This document shows positions 6,801 through 13,633 of a stretch of DNA of 64,000 nucleotides, one piece after another. Made by a program: the position numbers and the translations under genes. Position 1 is the first letter of the stretch, and every line of letters begins with the position of its first letter. The stretch comes from Bifidobacterium breve (lineage in GTDB: Bacteria; Actinomycetota; Thermoleophilia; Solirubrobacterales; Solirubrobacteraceae). A model generated the notes under the pieces. That model did not search any database and had not been told where the DNA came from. It saw only the letters and a program-made list of their open reading frames with translations. Location of the stretch: the NCBI GenBank assembly GCA_945878865.1, contig CAMCUD010000004.1, positions 124,001 to 188,000 of the forward strand, in the 5' to 3' direction.

Positions 6801-7703
6801 TTACACCTTTCTCTCCGCACGCTCCGCCACCGCCCGCGCCGTCGCCAGGTTGATCTCCACCGTGTCCCGCACATCCGGCGCATAGCCGCCCGCCAGGACC
6901 ACGCACACCGCCGCGCCCCACGCGGCCGCCCGGTCGAGCACGAGCGCGTCCCGCGCCGCCAGCCCGCCCTTCGTCAGCGCGAGCCGGCCGAGCCGGTCGC
7001 CCTCCCACGGATCGGCCGCGGCGAGGTAGAAGACGAGATCTGCGCCGCCGACCACGTCGAGCGCGTCCGACAGCGCGAAGAGGTAGTCGTCGTCCCCCGT
7101 GCCGTCGCGCAGGTCGACGTCCAGATCGCTCGTCGCGCGCTTGAACGGGTAGTTCGCCCCGCCGTGGATCGACAGCGTGAACACCGACGGATCGTCAGTG
7201 AAGAGCTCCGCCGTCCCGTCACCCTGATGCACGTCGCAGTCGACGATCGCGACCCGCCCGAAGAACCCCTCCGCCCGCAGCGCGCTGACCGCCACCGCGA
7301 GATCGTTGAACAGGCAGTACCCGCGCCCGGCCGCCCGCCCGGCGTGGTGCGTGCCGCCGCCGAGGTTCATCCCGTACCCGCCGCGCCCCAGCGCGTCGCG
7401 GGCGGCGTCGACCGTCCCCATCGTCGATCGGCGCCCCCGTTCCACGAGCGCGGCCGACCACGGCAGCCCGAGCACGCGGATCTCGCGGTCGGTCATCGCG
7501 CCGGTGCGCACGCGGTCGAGGTACGACGCCGCGTGCACCGTGCCCAGGAGCTCCCACGAGGCGGGTGCCGACGCCACGACGTCCTCCGGCCCCGCGACGC
7601 CCTCCGCAACGAGCCGCTCCCGCAGCCGCCGGTACTTCGCCAGCGGGAACTTGTGTCCGTCAGGCAACGGGAAGTCATGCCGGTCGTGGGCCCAGAACCG
7701 CAT
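6801..7703 (-). CDS. Histone deacetylase family protein (class IV-like)
   Basis: A 300-residue enzyme with the full arginase/deacetylase active site. The catalytic histidine pair is H119-H120 (GGGTHHA), the zinc ligands are D157 and H159 (VDCDVHQGDGT) and D231 (DPWEGD), and the catalytic tyrosine is Y274 (AGGYAPD). The short length and the lack of class I/II insertions resemble HDAC11-like (class IV) bacterial members, which deacetylate or deacylate proteins or small amines. The bacterial substrate is unknown. ATG at 7703 is preferred over GTG at 7709. It is divergent from an SDR gene, with 43 bases between the two start codons. Confidence 0.87.
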   Translation of the reverse strand: MRFWAHDRHDFPLPDGHKFPLAKYRRLRERLVAEGVAGPEDVVASAPASWELLGTVHAASYLDRVRTGAMTDREIRVLGLPWSAALVERGRRSTMGTVDAARDALGRGGYGMNLGGGTHHAGRAAGRGYCLFNDLAVAVSALRAEGFFGRVAIVDCDVHQGDGTAELFTDDPSVFTLSIHGGANYPFKRATSDLDVDLRDGTGDDDYLFALSDALDVVGGADLVFYLAAADPWEGDRLGRLALTKGGLAARDALVLDRAAAWGAAVCVVLAGGYAPDVRDTVEINLATARAVAERAERKV

Positions 7704-7746
7704 GCTCACTGTCCGTTGCGCGCGTCAGCAGCGATCATTCGCAGCC

Positions 7747-8550
7747 ATGAGTCTGCCCCAGCCCGCCGCCGACGCGACGATCCTGATCACCGGCGCCTCC
7801 TCCGGCATCGGCGAGGAGCTCGCCCACCAGCTTGCCGCGAAGGGTCACAACGTCGTCCTCGTCGCCCGCCGCGTGGATCGCCTGCGCGCCCTCGCCGACG
7901 ACCTGCAGCGCCGCCACGGCATCCGCGCCGATGTCCTGCCCGCCGACCTCGGTGATCCTGCCGCCCGCGAGCGCCTCGTCACCGAGATCGACGGGCTCGA
8001 CCTCTCGATGTCCGCCGTCATCAACAACGCCGGCTTCGGCGGCTCCGGCTTCTTCGCGCGCAGCGACCAGGAGACCGAGCGCGAGATGGTCCGTGTCAAC
8101 GTCGACGCCCTCCATCACCTCACGGGTGCGTTCGTCCCGGGGCTCGTCGAGCGCGGCGAGGGCGCGGTGCTCAACGTCGCGAGCCTGGCCGCCAGCCAGC
8201 CGCTGCCGCTCTTCGCCACGTACGCGGCGACGAAGGCCTTCGTCCTGTCGTTCAGCGAGGCGCTGCACGCCGAGCTGTCGGGCACCGGCGTGTCGGTCAC
8301 CGCCCTCTGCCCGGGCCCGGTGCCGACCGAGTTCGGCGAACGGGCCGGCATGGGCGACGTCGAGGAGACGCTGCCGAGCCTGGCGACCGTCCCCGTGGAG
8401 CAGGTCGCGCGCGAGGCGATCGAGGGGATGGAGCGCGGCCGGCGCACGGTGACGCCGGGAATCCTCATGAAGGGCGCCTCCCTGGCCGGGCGCTACACGC
8501 CGCGCGCGATCCTGCTGCCGCTCACCAAGCACGGGATGCGCGCGATCTGA
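7747..8550 (+). CDS. Short-chain dehydrogenase/reductase (classical SDR)
   Basis: A 267-residue classical SDR. It has the NAD(P)-binding TGASSGIGE motif at residues 15-23, NNAG at 93-96, a catalytic Ser near 146 and Y159-x3-K163 (YAATKAF). An Arg-Arg pair after the second beta strand (VARRVDR) suggests NADP preference. The C-terminal part (GRYTPRAILLP) matches a subgroup often annotated as DltE- or YqjQ-like. The substrate is unknown. Zwf starts 27 bases downstream on the same strand but has its own -10 box. Confidence 0.85.
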   Translation: MSLPQPAADATILITGASSGIGEELAHQLAAKGHNVVLVARRVDRLRALADDLQRRHGIRADVLPADLGDPAARERLVTEIDGLDLSMSAVINNAGFGGSGFFARSDQETEREMVRVNVDALHHLTGAFVPGLVERGEGAVLNVASLAASQPLPLFATYAATKAFVLSFSEALHAELSGTGVSVTALCPGPVPTEFGERAGMGDVEETLPSLATVPVEQVAREAIEGMERGRRTVTPGILMKGASLAGRYTPRAILLPLTKHGMRAI

Positions 8551-8562
8551 CCGCCCGCGCCG

Positions 8563-8568
8563 TAGGCT
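8563..8568 (+). promoter_or_regulatory. -10 box TAGGCT of zwf (leaderless type)
   Basis: TAGGCT fits the TANNNT -10 consensus and ends 9 bases before the zwf ATG. No Shine-Dalgarno sequence is present. Transcription from this box would begin at or next to the A of the start codon. Confidence 0.5.
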
Positions 8569-8577
8569 TGGCGCGCC

Positions 8578-9981
8578 ATGGCCGAAGCGAACGACCAGAC
8601 CCCCGGCGACGTCCTCGTCATCTTCGGGCTCACGGGCGACCTGGCGAAGGTCATGACCTTCCGGTCGCTCTACCGCCTCGAGTCACGCGGGATCCTGAGC
8701 ACGCCGATCGTCGGCGTCGCGGTCGACGACTGGAGCCTGGACAAGCTCCGCGACCATGCGCGGGCGTGCATCGAGCACACCGGTGAGCAGGTCGACGACG
8801 AGATCTTCGCCCGCTTCGCCAACCGCCTCTCCTACGTTTCCGGCGACTTCAACGACCCGCAGACGTACGCGAAGGTCAAGGACGCGATCGGTGAGGCCAC
8901 GACGCCGGTCTACTACCTCGAGATCCCGCCGTTCCTGTTCGGCACGGTCGTCAGCGGGCTCGGGGAGGCCGAGGCGATCCGCGACGGCCGGGTCGTCGTC
9001 GAGAAGCCGTTCGGCCACGATCTCGCATCGGCCCGCGCGCTGAACGACCAGCTGCACGAGCACCTTCCTGAGGGCAAGCTCCTGCGCATCGACCACTTCC
9101 TCGGGAAGATGGGCCTCGAGGAGCTCCTCTACCTGCGCTTCGCCAACACCATGCTCGAGCCGGTGTGGAACCGCAACTACGTCAAGGCCGTGCAGATCAC
9201 GATGGCGGAGAACCTCGACGTCGCCGATCGCGGGCACTTCTACGACCCCGTCGGCGCGCTGCGTGACGTCGTCGTCAACCACATGCTCCAGCTGCTGGCC
9301 GCGGCCGCGATGGAAGCGCCGCCTTCGCAGGACGCCAAGACGCTGAAGGACCATCAGTACGCGGTGTTCGCGGCGATGCGCCCGGGCAACCCCAAGCACT
9401 ACGTCCGCGGCCAGTACCAGGGCTACCGCGACGTGGCGGGCGTCTCCCCCGACTCGGAGACCGAGACGTTCGCCGCCGTCCGCTTCGAGGTCGACAACTG
9501 GCGCTGGGCAGGCGTGCCGTTCTTCCTGCGCACCGGCAAATGCCTGCCGGTCAAGCAGACCGAGGTGCGGCTCGTCTTCCGTAAGCCGCCGAAACTCGGG
9601 TTCACCGACCACCAGCACCGGCCCGAGGAGCCCGGCCAGATCGTCGTGCGGCTCGATCCGATGACCGGGGTGCGCATGCGCGTCGACGCCAAGCGCGCGG
9701 ACAAGAAGAAGCCCGCGCTCATCGACCTCGACATGACGTTCGCCGAGGAGGGCGGTGAGGGCCCGACCCCGTACGAGGTCCTGCTCTCCGACGCGCTGGC
9801 CGGCCGCAGCCAGCGCTTCACCCGCCAGGACGCCGTCATGGAGCAGTGGCGCATCGTGCAGCCGCTGCTCGACGATCCGCCGCCCGTGATCGAGTACCCA
9901 CCCGGGACGTGGGGTCCCGCCGCGGCCGACGAGCTCGTCAAGCACCACGGCGGCTGGCACGCCCCGTGGCTTCCTGCCTGA
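8578..9981 (+). CDS. zwf: Glucose-6-phosphate 1-dehydrogenase
   Basis: A 467-residue enzyme of normal family length that oxidises glucose-6-phosphate to 6-phosphogluconolactone in the oxidative pentose phosphate pathway, making NADPH. The nucleotide-binding motif FGLTGDLA is at residues 16-23. The substrate-binding signature RIDHFLGK is at 170-177 (the common Tyr is Phe here). The catalytic histidine is H235 (VVVNHMLQ), and EKPFG is at 142-146. No 6-phosphogluconolactonase, gnd or opcA gene lies beside it. A small ABM-like gene follows 23 bases downstream and may be co-transcribed. Confidence 0.96.
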   Translation: MAEANDQTPGDVLVIFGLTGDLAKVMTFRSLYRLESRGILSTPIVGVAVDDWSLDKLRDHARACIEHTGEQVDDEIFARFANRLSYVSGDFNDPQTYAKVKDAIGEATTPVYYLEIPPFLFGTVVSGLGEAEAIRDGRVVVEKPFGHDLASARALNDQLHEHLPEGKLLRIDHFLGKMGLEELLYLRFANTMLEPVWNRNYVKAVQITMAENLDVADRGHFYDPVGALRDVVVNHMLQLLAAAAMEAPPSQDAKTLKDHQYAVFAAMRPGNPKHYVRGQYQGYRDVAGVSPDSETETFAAVRFEVDNWRWAGVPFFLRTGKCLPVKQTEVRLVFRKPPKLGFTDHQHRPEEPGQIVVRLDPMTGVRMRVDAKRADKKKPALIDLDMTFAEEGGEGPTPYEVLLSDALAGRSQRFTRQDAVMEQWRIVQPLLDDPPPVIEYPPGTWGPAAADELVKHHGGWHAPWLPA

Positions 9982-10004
9982 AGACCGACCCGAAGGAGCG
10001 CCAG

Positions 10005-10295
10005 ATGTTCGCCCGCATCGCGACGTACCGGGGCATCATGGAGGACCAGCTCGAGGGCTTTCTGCCCAAGCTGCAGAAGATGACCGAGCGCGAGGTTGCG
10101 GGGCTCGAGGAGATCCTCGTCGTGCTCGACCGGCAGACCGGCACCGCGCAGTCCATCCTCTTCTTCGACACCGATGAGAGCATGCGCGCCGCGAGCAAGC
10201 AGCTGGAGAACGCCATTCCGATGACCGAGGCTGGCGGCGTGCGGACTGACATCGAGCACTACGAAGTGCTGCTGCGCGAGCGGCCCGGCGCGTAG
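10005..10295 (+). CDS. Small protein of dimeric alpha/beta-barrel (ABM-like) type
   Basis: A 96-residue protein starting at ATG 10005, with GAAGGAG at 9992-9998 as ribosome binding site. The pattern FARIATYRG, a helix, EEILVVLDRQTGTAQSILFFDTDESMRAAS, then a C-terminal strand ending in HYEVLLRE is that of antibiotic-biosynthesis-monooxygenase-like dimeric alpha+beta barrels. Family members range from heme-degrading monooxygenases to proteins without known catalysis. No catalytic residue can be named here. It follows zwf by 23 bases and is probably transcribed with it. Confidence 0.65.
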   Translation: MFARIATYRGIMEDQLEGFLPKLQKMTEREVAGLEEILVVLDRQTGTAQSILFFDTDESMRAASKQLENAIPMTEAGGVRTDIEHYEVLLRERPGA

Positions 10296-10323
10296 GCCGG
10301 ACCGCCCGCGAGGAGCAGGAACG

Positions 10324-11439
10324 TCAGGCCGCGGCGGCGGCGAGCAGCTCGCCGGCGACGCGATCCGTGCTCGCGCCGATGCCGCCGAGCAGGCGACGCG
10401 ACAGCTGCGAGCGCCGGAAGTACAGCGGCGCGTCGTGCTCCCACGTCGCGCCGATGCCGCCGTGGGTGGCGATCTGCGTGCGGGCCGCGTAGTCGAACGC
10501 GTGGCCGGCCGCGGTGCGGGCGGCGCTCGCGGCGACGGCGAACTCCTCGGGCTTGTCCTCGTAGGAGTAGCCGGAGTACAGGAGCACGGCGTACGCGTTC
10601 TCGCGCTGGCGCAGGATCTCGACGAGCGCGTGCTTGACCGCCTGGTACGAGCCGATCTGCCGGCCGAACGTGAAGCGCTCCTTGGCATACTCGACGCTCA
10701 CCGTCAGCGCGGTCTCCACCGCGCCGTACGACTCCGCGGCGAGCAGCGCCTGCGCGACGTACCACGCGCGCTGCGGATCGGCGCCCTCGAGCACCGTCGC
10801 CGGCGCGTTGGTGAGCGACACATGGCCGAGCAGGCGCGAGCTGTCGTAGCGCAGGACCGGCCCCTCGACGCTGACGCCGGAGGCGCCCGTCTCGATGGCG
10901 ACGGTCTTCGCGGCGCCCGACCCGTCGACGGCGACGCCGGCGAGGAGGTCCGCGCCCGGAGCGTCGATCACCCACGCGACGTCACCGCTGACGGTGCCGT
11001 CGGCGTTGAGCGTCGGCGCGGGCGCCGGGGCGCTCCCGCCGCGCGGCTGCGTCGTCCACGACGGCTCGAGGTCGCTCGGCGGGATGACCGGCAGGAACGC
11101 GGCGCGCTTCGTGCCCTCCGCGTAGTCGGCCGTGCCGGCGTACGAGGCGGCGTCGAGCGCCACCGTCGCGGGCAGGTGCCCGAGCAGCTCGTGCGAGGCC
11201 AGGACCTTGCCCGCCTCGATGAGGATGAGCTGGGCGTCGAAGAGGCTGAGCCCCACGCCGCCGTTGGCCTCGGAGACCAGCAGCCCGGCCCAGCCCTGCT
11301 CGGCCACGAGGTCCCAGTTCTCCGGTCGCGCGCCACCTTCCAGTGCCGAGCGCAGGACCTCGAGGTCCGCGACGCGGGTGAGCGCGCCCTGCGCGGCCTC
11401 GCGCAGCGCGACCTGCTCGTCGGTCAGCTCCAGGTTCAT
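10324..11439 (-). CDS. Acyl-CoA dehydrogenase family protein (second of pair)
   Basis: A 371-residue acyl-CoA dehydrogenase-like protein. The N-terminal helical domain (MNLELTDEQVALREA), the central beta domain, and the C-terminal helical domain with YAKERFTFGRQIGSYQAVKH and THGGIGATWEHDAP are recognisable. The C-terminal motif is typical of FAD-binding at the dimer interface. The middle domain holds a long Ala/Pro loop (GGSAPAPAPTLNADG), and the protein is shorter than a full catalytic member. In actinobacterial steroid and fatty-acid catabolism such divergent subunits pair with a second ACAD to form alpha2beta2 enzymes. Its ATG overlaps the stop of the other ACAD (ATGA), consistent with a heteromeric complex. 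Confidence 0.85.
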   Translation of the reverse strand: MNLELTDEQVALREAAQGALTRVADLEVLRSALEGGARPENWDLVAEQGWAGLLVSEANGGVGLSLFDAQLILIEAGKVLASHELLGHLPATVALDAASYAGTADYAEGTKRAAFLPVIPPSDLEPSWTTQPRGGSAPAPAPTLNADGTVSGDVAWVIDAPGADLLAGVAVDGSGAAKTVAIETGASGVSVEGPVLRYDSSRLLGHVSLTNAPATVLEGADPQRAWYVAQALLAAESYGAVETALTVSVEYAKERFTFGRQIGSYQAVKHALVEILRQRENAYAVLLYSGYSYEDKPEEFAVAASAARTAAGHAFDYAARTQIATHGGIGATWEHDAPLYFRRSQLSRRLLGGIGASTDRVAGELLAAAAA

Positions 11440-12647
11440 GCCGCCGCTCCCTGCTTCTCGATGGAGCGCAGCTCGCTGAACGGCACGCCCTTGTCCAGGC
11501 GCGGCTCGGGCGGGAGGCCCAGGACGCGCTCGCCGATGGTGTTGCGCAGGATCTCCTCCGTGCCGCCGGCCGACTTCAGGCCGGGCAGGAACGAGATCAT
11601 GTACGCCCACTCGCTGTCCTCCGCGAGGGCGTCGGGGCCGAGGACGTCGGCGATGAGCTCGCCCGCGTCGATCGCGCCCTTGACCGTGGTGACCTTCGCC
11701 AGGCCCGCCTCGGGGCCGGGGATCGCGCCCTGCGAGAGCGCGCTGAGCACGCGGTAGCTCTGGAAGCGCAGCGCGAGCAGCTCGGTGTTGATCTCGCCGA
11801 GGCGCTGGCGGACGTCGGGGTCCTTCGTCGCGTGCGCGTCCTGCGCGATCGCCTGGGTGAAGCGGTCGGCGTTGTAGCCGAACGACTCGCCGCCGAGGCC
11901 GATCGTCAGGCGCTCGAACATGAGGACGGTCAGCGCCGTGCCCCAGCCGCCGCCGACGCTGCCGACGACCGCATCGGCGTCGAGGGTGACGTCGTCGAAG
12001 AACACCTCGTTGAACTCCGCCTCGCCGGAGATCTGGCGCAGGCCGCGGACCGTGATGCCCTCGGCGTCCATCGGGACGACGAACATCGTCAGGCCCTTGT
12101 GCTTCGGGACGTCGGCGTCGGTGCGCGCGAGCAGCATGCCGAACGACGCGAACTGCGCGTACGTCGTCCACACCTTCTGCCCGGAGAGCTTCCACGTGCC
12201 GTCGTCCTGCTGGACGGCGCGGGTCTGCACCGCGGCGAGGTCCGAGCCGGCGGCCGGCTCGCTGAAGAGCTGGCACCACACCTCGTCACCGTGCAGCAGC
12301 GGGCCGAGGTAGCGCGACTTCTGCTCGTCGGTGCCGTGCGCGATGAGCGCCGGGCCCATCATGCCGAGGCCGATGACGTCCAGGATGCCGGGGACGCCCG
12401 CGGCGCCGATCTCCTGGTTGACGATGACCTGCTCGATCGGGCCGAGACCCTGCCCGCCGAACTCCTTCGGCCACGTGACGCCAGCGAGCCCGCCCTCGGC
12501 GAGCTTGCCCTGCCAGCGGCGGCGCGCGTTGATCGCGTCGTCGTTGTCCAGACGCTCCCGACCCGGCGCTTCGGACTTGTGCTCCTCGAGCCACGCCCGC
12601 ACCTGGGCGCGGAACTGCGCCTGCTCTGGGGTGTCGTTGAGATCCAC
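11436..12647 (-). CDS. Acyl-CoA dehydrogenase (first of pair)
   Basis: A 403-residue flavoenzyme of the ACAD family, starting at GTG 12647 with GAGGAG 6 bases upstream. Typical blocks are present: WPKEFGGQGLGPIEQV, QLFSEPAAGSDLAAVQTRA and KVWTTYAQFASFGMLLART in the FAD-binding beta domain, and MFERLTIGLGG plus GGTEEILRNTIGERVLGLP at the C-terminus. The length and motifs resemble the FadE subunits that oxidise large acyl-CoA substrates in actinobacteria. It overlaps the second ACAD gene by 4 bases. A palindromic candidate operator lies 17 bases upstream of the start codon, so the pair is likely controlled by a TetR-type repressor encoded elsewhere. Confidence 0.92.
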   Translation of the reverse strand: MDLNDTPEQAQFRAQVRAWLEEHKSEAPGRERLDNDDAINARRRWQGKLAEGGLAGVTWPKEFGGQGLGPIEQVIVNQEIGAAGVPGILDVIGLGMMGPALIAHGTDEQKSRYLGPLLHGDEVWCQLFSEPAAGSDLAAVQTRAVQQDDGTWKLSGQKVWTTYAQFASFGMLLARTDADVPKHKGLTMFVVPMDAEGITVRGLRQISGEAEFNEVFFDDVTLDADAVVGSVGGGWGTALTVLMFERLTIGLGGESFGYNADRFTQAIAQDAHATKDPDVRQRLGEINTELLALRFQSYRVLSALSQGAIPGPEAGLAKVTTVKGAIDAGELIADVLGPDALAEDSEWAYMISFLPGLKSAGGTEEILRNTIGERVLGLPPEPRLDKGVPFSELRSIEKQGAAA

Positions 12648-12663
12648 CGTATCTCCTCGTAAG

Positions 12664-12683
12664 TTGGCTGACCAGCCAGTCAA
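12664..12683. promoter_or_regulatory. Candidate TetR-type operator of the acyl-CoA dehydrogenase pair
   Basis: The sequence TTGGCTGACCAGCCAGTCAA is an imperfect 20-base inverted repeat (14 of 20 positions match its own reverse complement). It lies 17 bases before the GTG of the first acyl-CoA dehydrogenase. Read on the minus strand it contains TTGACT, a good -35 hexamer, so a bound repressor would block RNA polymerase. The ACTGGCTGGTCAG core resembles operators of TetR regulators of fatty-acid catabolism; that likeness is from memory, not from a search. Confidence 0.5.
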
Positions 12684-12756
12684 GGCTGGATGCTAGCCAT
12701 ACGGGGCTGCGGGCGCGCACCGATGAGTTCGGGCGCGCCGGGAGGTCCACCCGGGC

Positions 12757-13362
12757 ATGACCAAGGTCACCGCCCAGATCTCCATCTCCCTCGACGGTTT
12801 CGCGGCCGGGCCGAATCAGACCGAGGCCGACCCGCTCGGCGCTGGCGGCGAGCGGCTGCACCACTGGATGTTCACCGACGACAAGACGGCGGTGGACGAG
12901 GAGGCCGTGGCGGAGATCCTCGAGGGGACGGGCGCCTTCGTCATGGGCCGCAACATGTTCGGCCCGATCCGCGGGGCATGGACCGGTGACTGGCGCGGCT
13001 GGTGGGGCGACGATCCGCCGTACCACGCACCCGTCTTCGTCCTGACCCATCACCCGCGCGACCCGGTCGTCATGGAGGGCGGGACGACGTTCTTCTTCGT
13101 CACGGACGGCATCGAATCGGCGGTGGCGCGGGCGCGCGCGGCCGCCGGAGCGCAAGACGTCGGGATCGCCGGAGGCGCGCAGACGCTGCGCCAGGCGTTC
13201 GCCGTAGGGCTCGTGGACGAGATCGACATCCACATCACGCCGGTGATGCTCGGCGCGGGCGAGCGGCTGTTCGGCGACGGGCTCGGCGACGTGCGGTTCG
13301 AGCAGGTCGCCGTACGCCCATCGGACAACGTCATCCACGCGCGGTACCGCGTGGTTCGCTAG
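12757..13362 (+). CDS. Dihydrofolate reductase family protein (RibD C-terminal-like)
   Basis: A 201-residue protein of the DHFR/RibD reductase fold. Recognisable are the first strand with ISISLDGFAAGPNQ, the GAFVMGRNMFGPIRG block, VFVLTHHPRDPV, and the NADPH-binding GIAGGAQTLRQAFAVGLVDEIDIHITPVMLG region. These single-domain proteins are widespread in actinobacteria and are usually not true folate enzymes; the substrate is unknown. The ATG at 12757 has a GGAGGT site 10 bases upstream. The gene converges with a small membrane-protein frame, their stop codons overlapping. Confidence 0.85.
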   Translation: MTKVTAQISISLDGFAAGPNQTEADPLGAGGERLHHWMFTDDKTAVDEEAVAEILEGTGAFVMGRNMFGPIRGAWTGDWRGWWGDDPPYHAPVFVLTHHPRDPVVMEGGTTFFFVTDGIESAVARARAAAGAQDVGIAGGAQTLRQAFAVGLVDEIDIHITPVMLGAGERLFGDGLGDVRFEQVAVRPSDNVIHARYRVVR

Positions 13363-13514
13363 TACGGCCGGTCGTCCCAGAGCAGGCCCACGCGAGGCGG
13401 CTCATCGCGACGGCGCGCGCGCCACACGATGACGCCGAGGACGAGGATCGTCCCCAGGGCCCAGACTGCGAGCAGCAGTTGGACGGCGGCCAGGAGTGTC
13501 AGGTCTCCCAGCAC
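13359..13514 (-). CDS. Possible small single-pass membrane protein (51 residues)
   Basis: A short frame from GTG at 13514 encodes one long hydrophobic helix (LLAAVQLLLAVWALGTILVL, then GVIVW) followed directly by a positive anchor (RARRRDEPPR) and a short tail ending DDRPY. This positive-inside pattern is that of a real single-pass protein. The start is uncertain, as no good ribosome binding site is visible. Its stop codon overlaps that of the convergent DHFR-like gene by two bases. No family is recognised. Confidence 0.45.
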   Translation of the reverse strand: MLGDLTLLAAVQLLLAVWALGTILVLGVIVWRARRRDEPPRVGLLWDDRPY

Positions 13515-13581
13515 GTACGACGGGGGCCTTCCCGCGAGGGGCGTGACCCTAAACGCGCTCCATGGTCACGGTTCGGGTCAC

Positions 13582-13599
13582 ACCCCGATCAGACGGGGT
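13582..13599 (-). terminator. Short GC hairpin after the RCC1-repeat gene
   Basis: ACCCCG and CGGGGT form a perfect 6-bp stem with a 6-base loop, 34 bases after the stop codon of the RCC1-repeat gene. No T-run follows on the minus strand, so this is only a weak terminator candidate. The surrounding 13515-13633 stretch otherwise holds spaced GTGACC/GGTCAC words of unknown meaning. Confidence 0.25.
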
Positions 13600-13633
13600 T
13601 CGTGCAGGACGGCGAGACGCCGCCCCGGCGACG

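Noticed and set aside
8683-9960. 425-codon minus-strand frame opposite zwf
   Set aside because: zwf is unambiguous by motif; the antisense translation has no family features.
10324-12279. One 651-codon frame spanning both acyl-CoA dehydrogenase genes
   Set aside because: Only its 3' part, from the ATG at 11439, is in the real frame; the upstream part is a shifted reading of the first ACAD gene.
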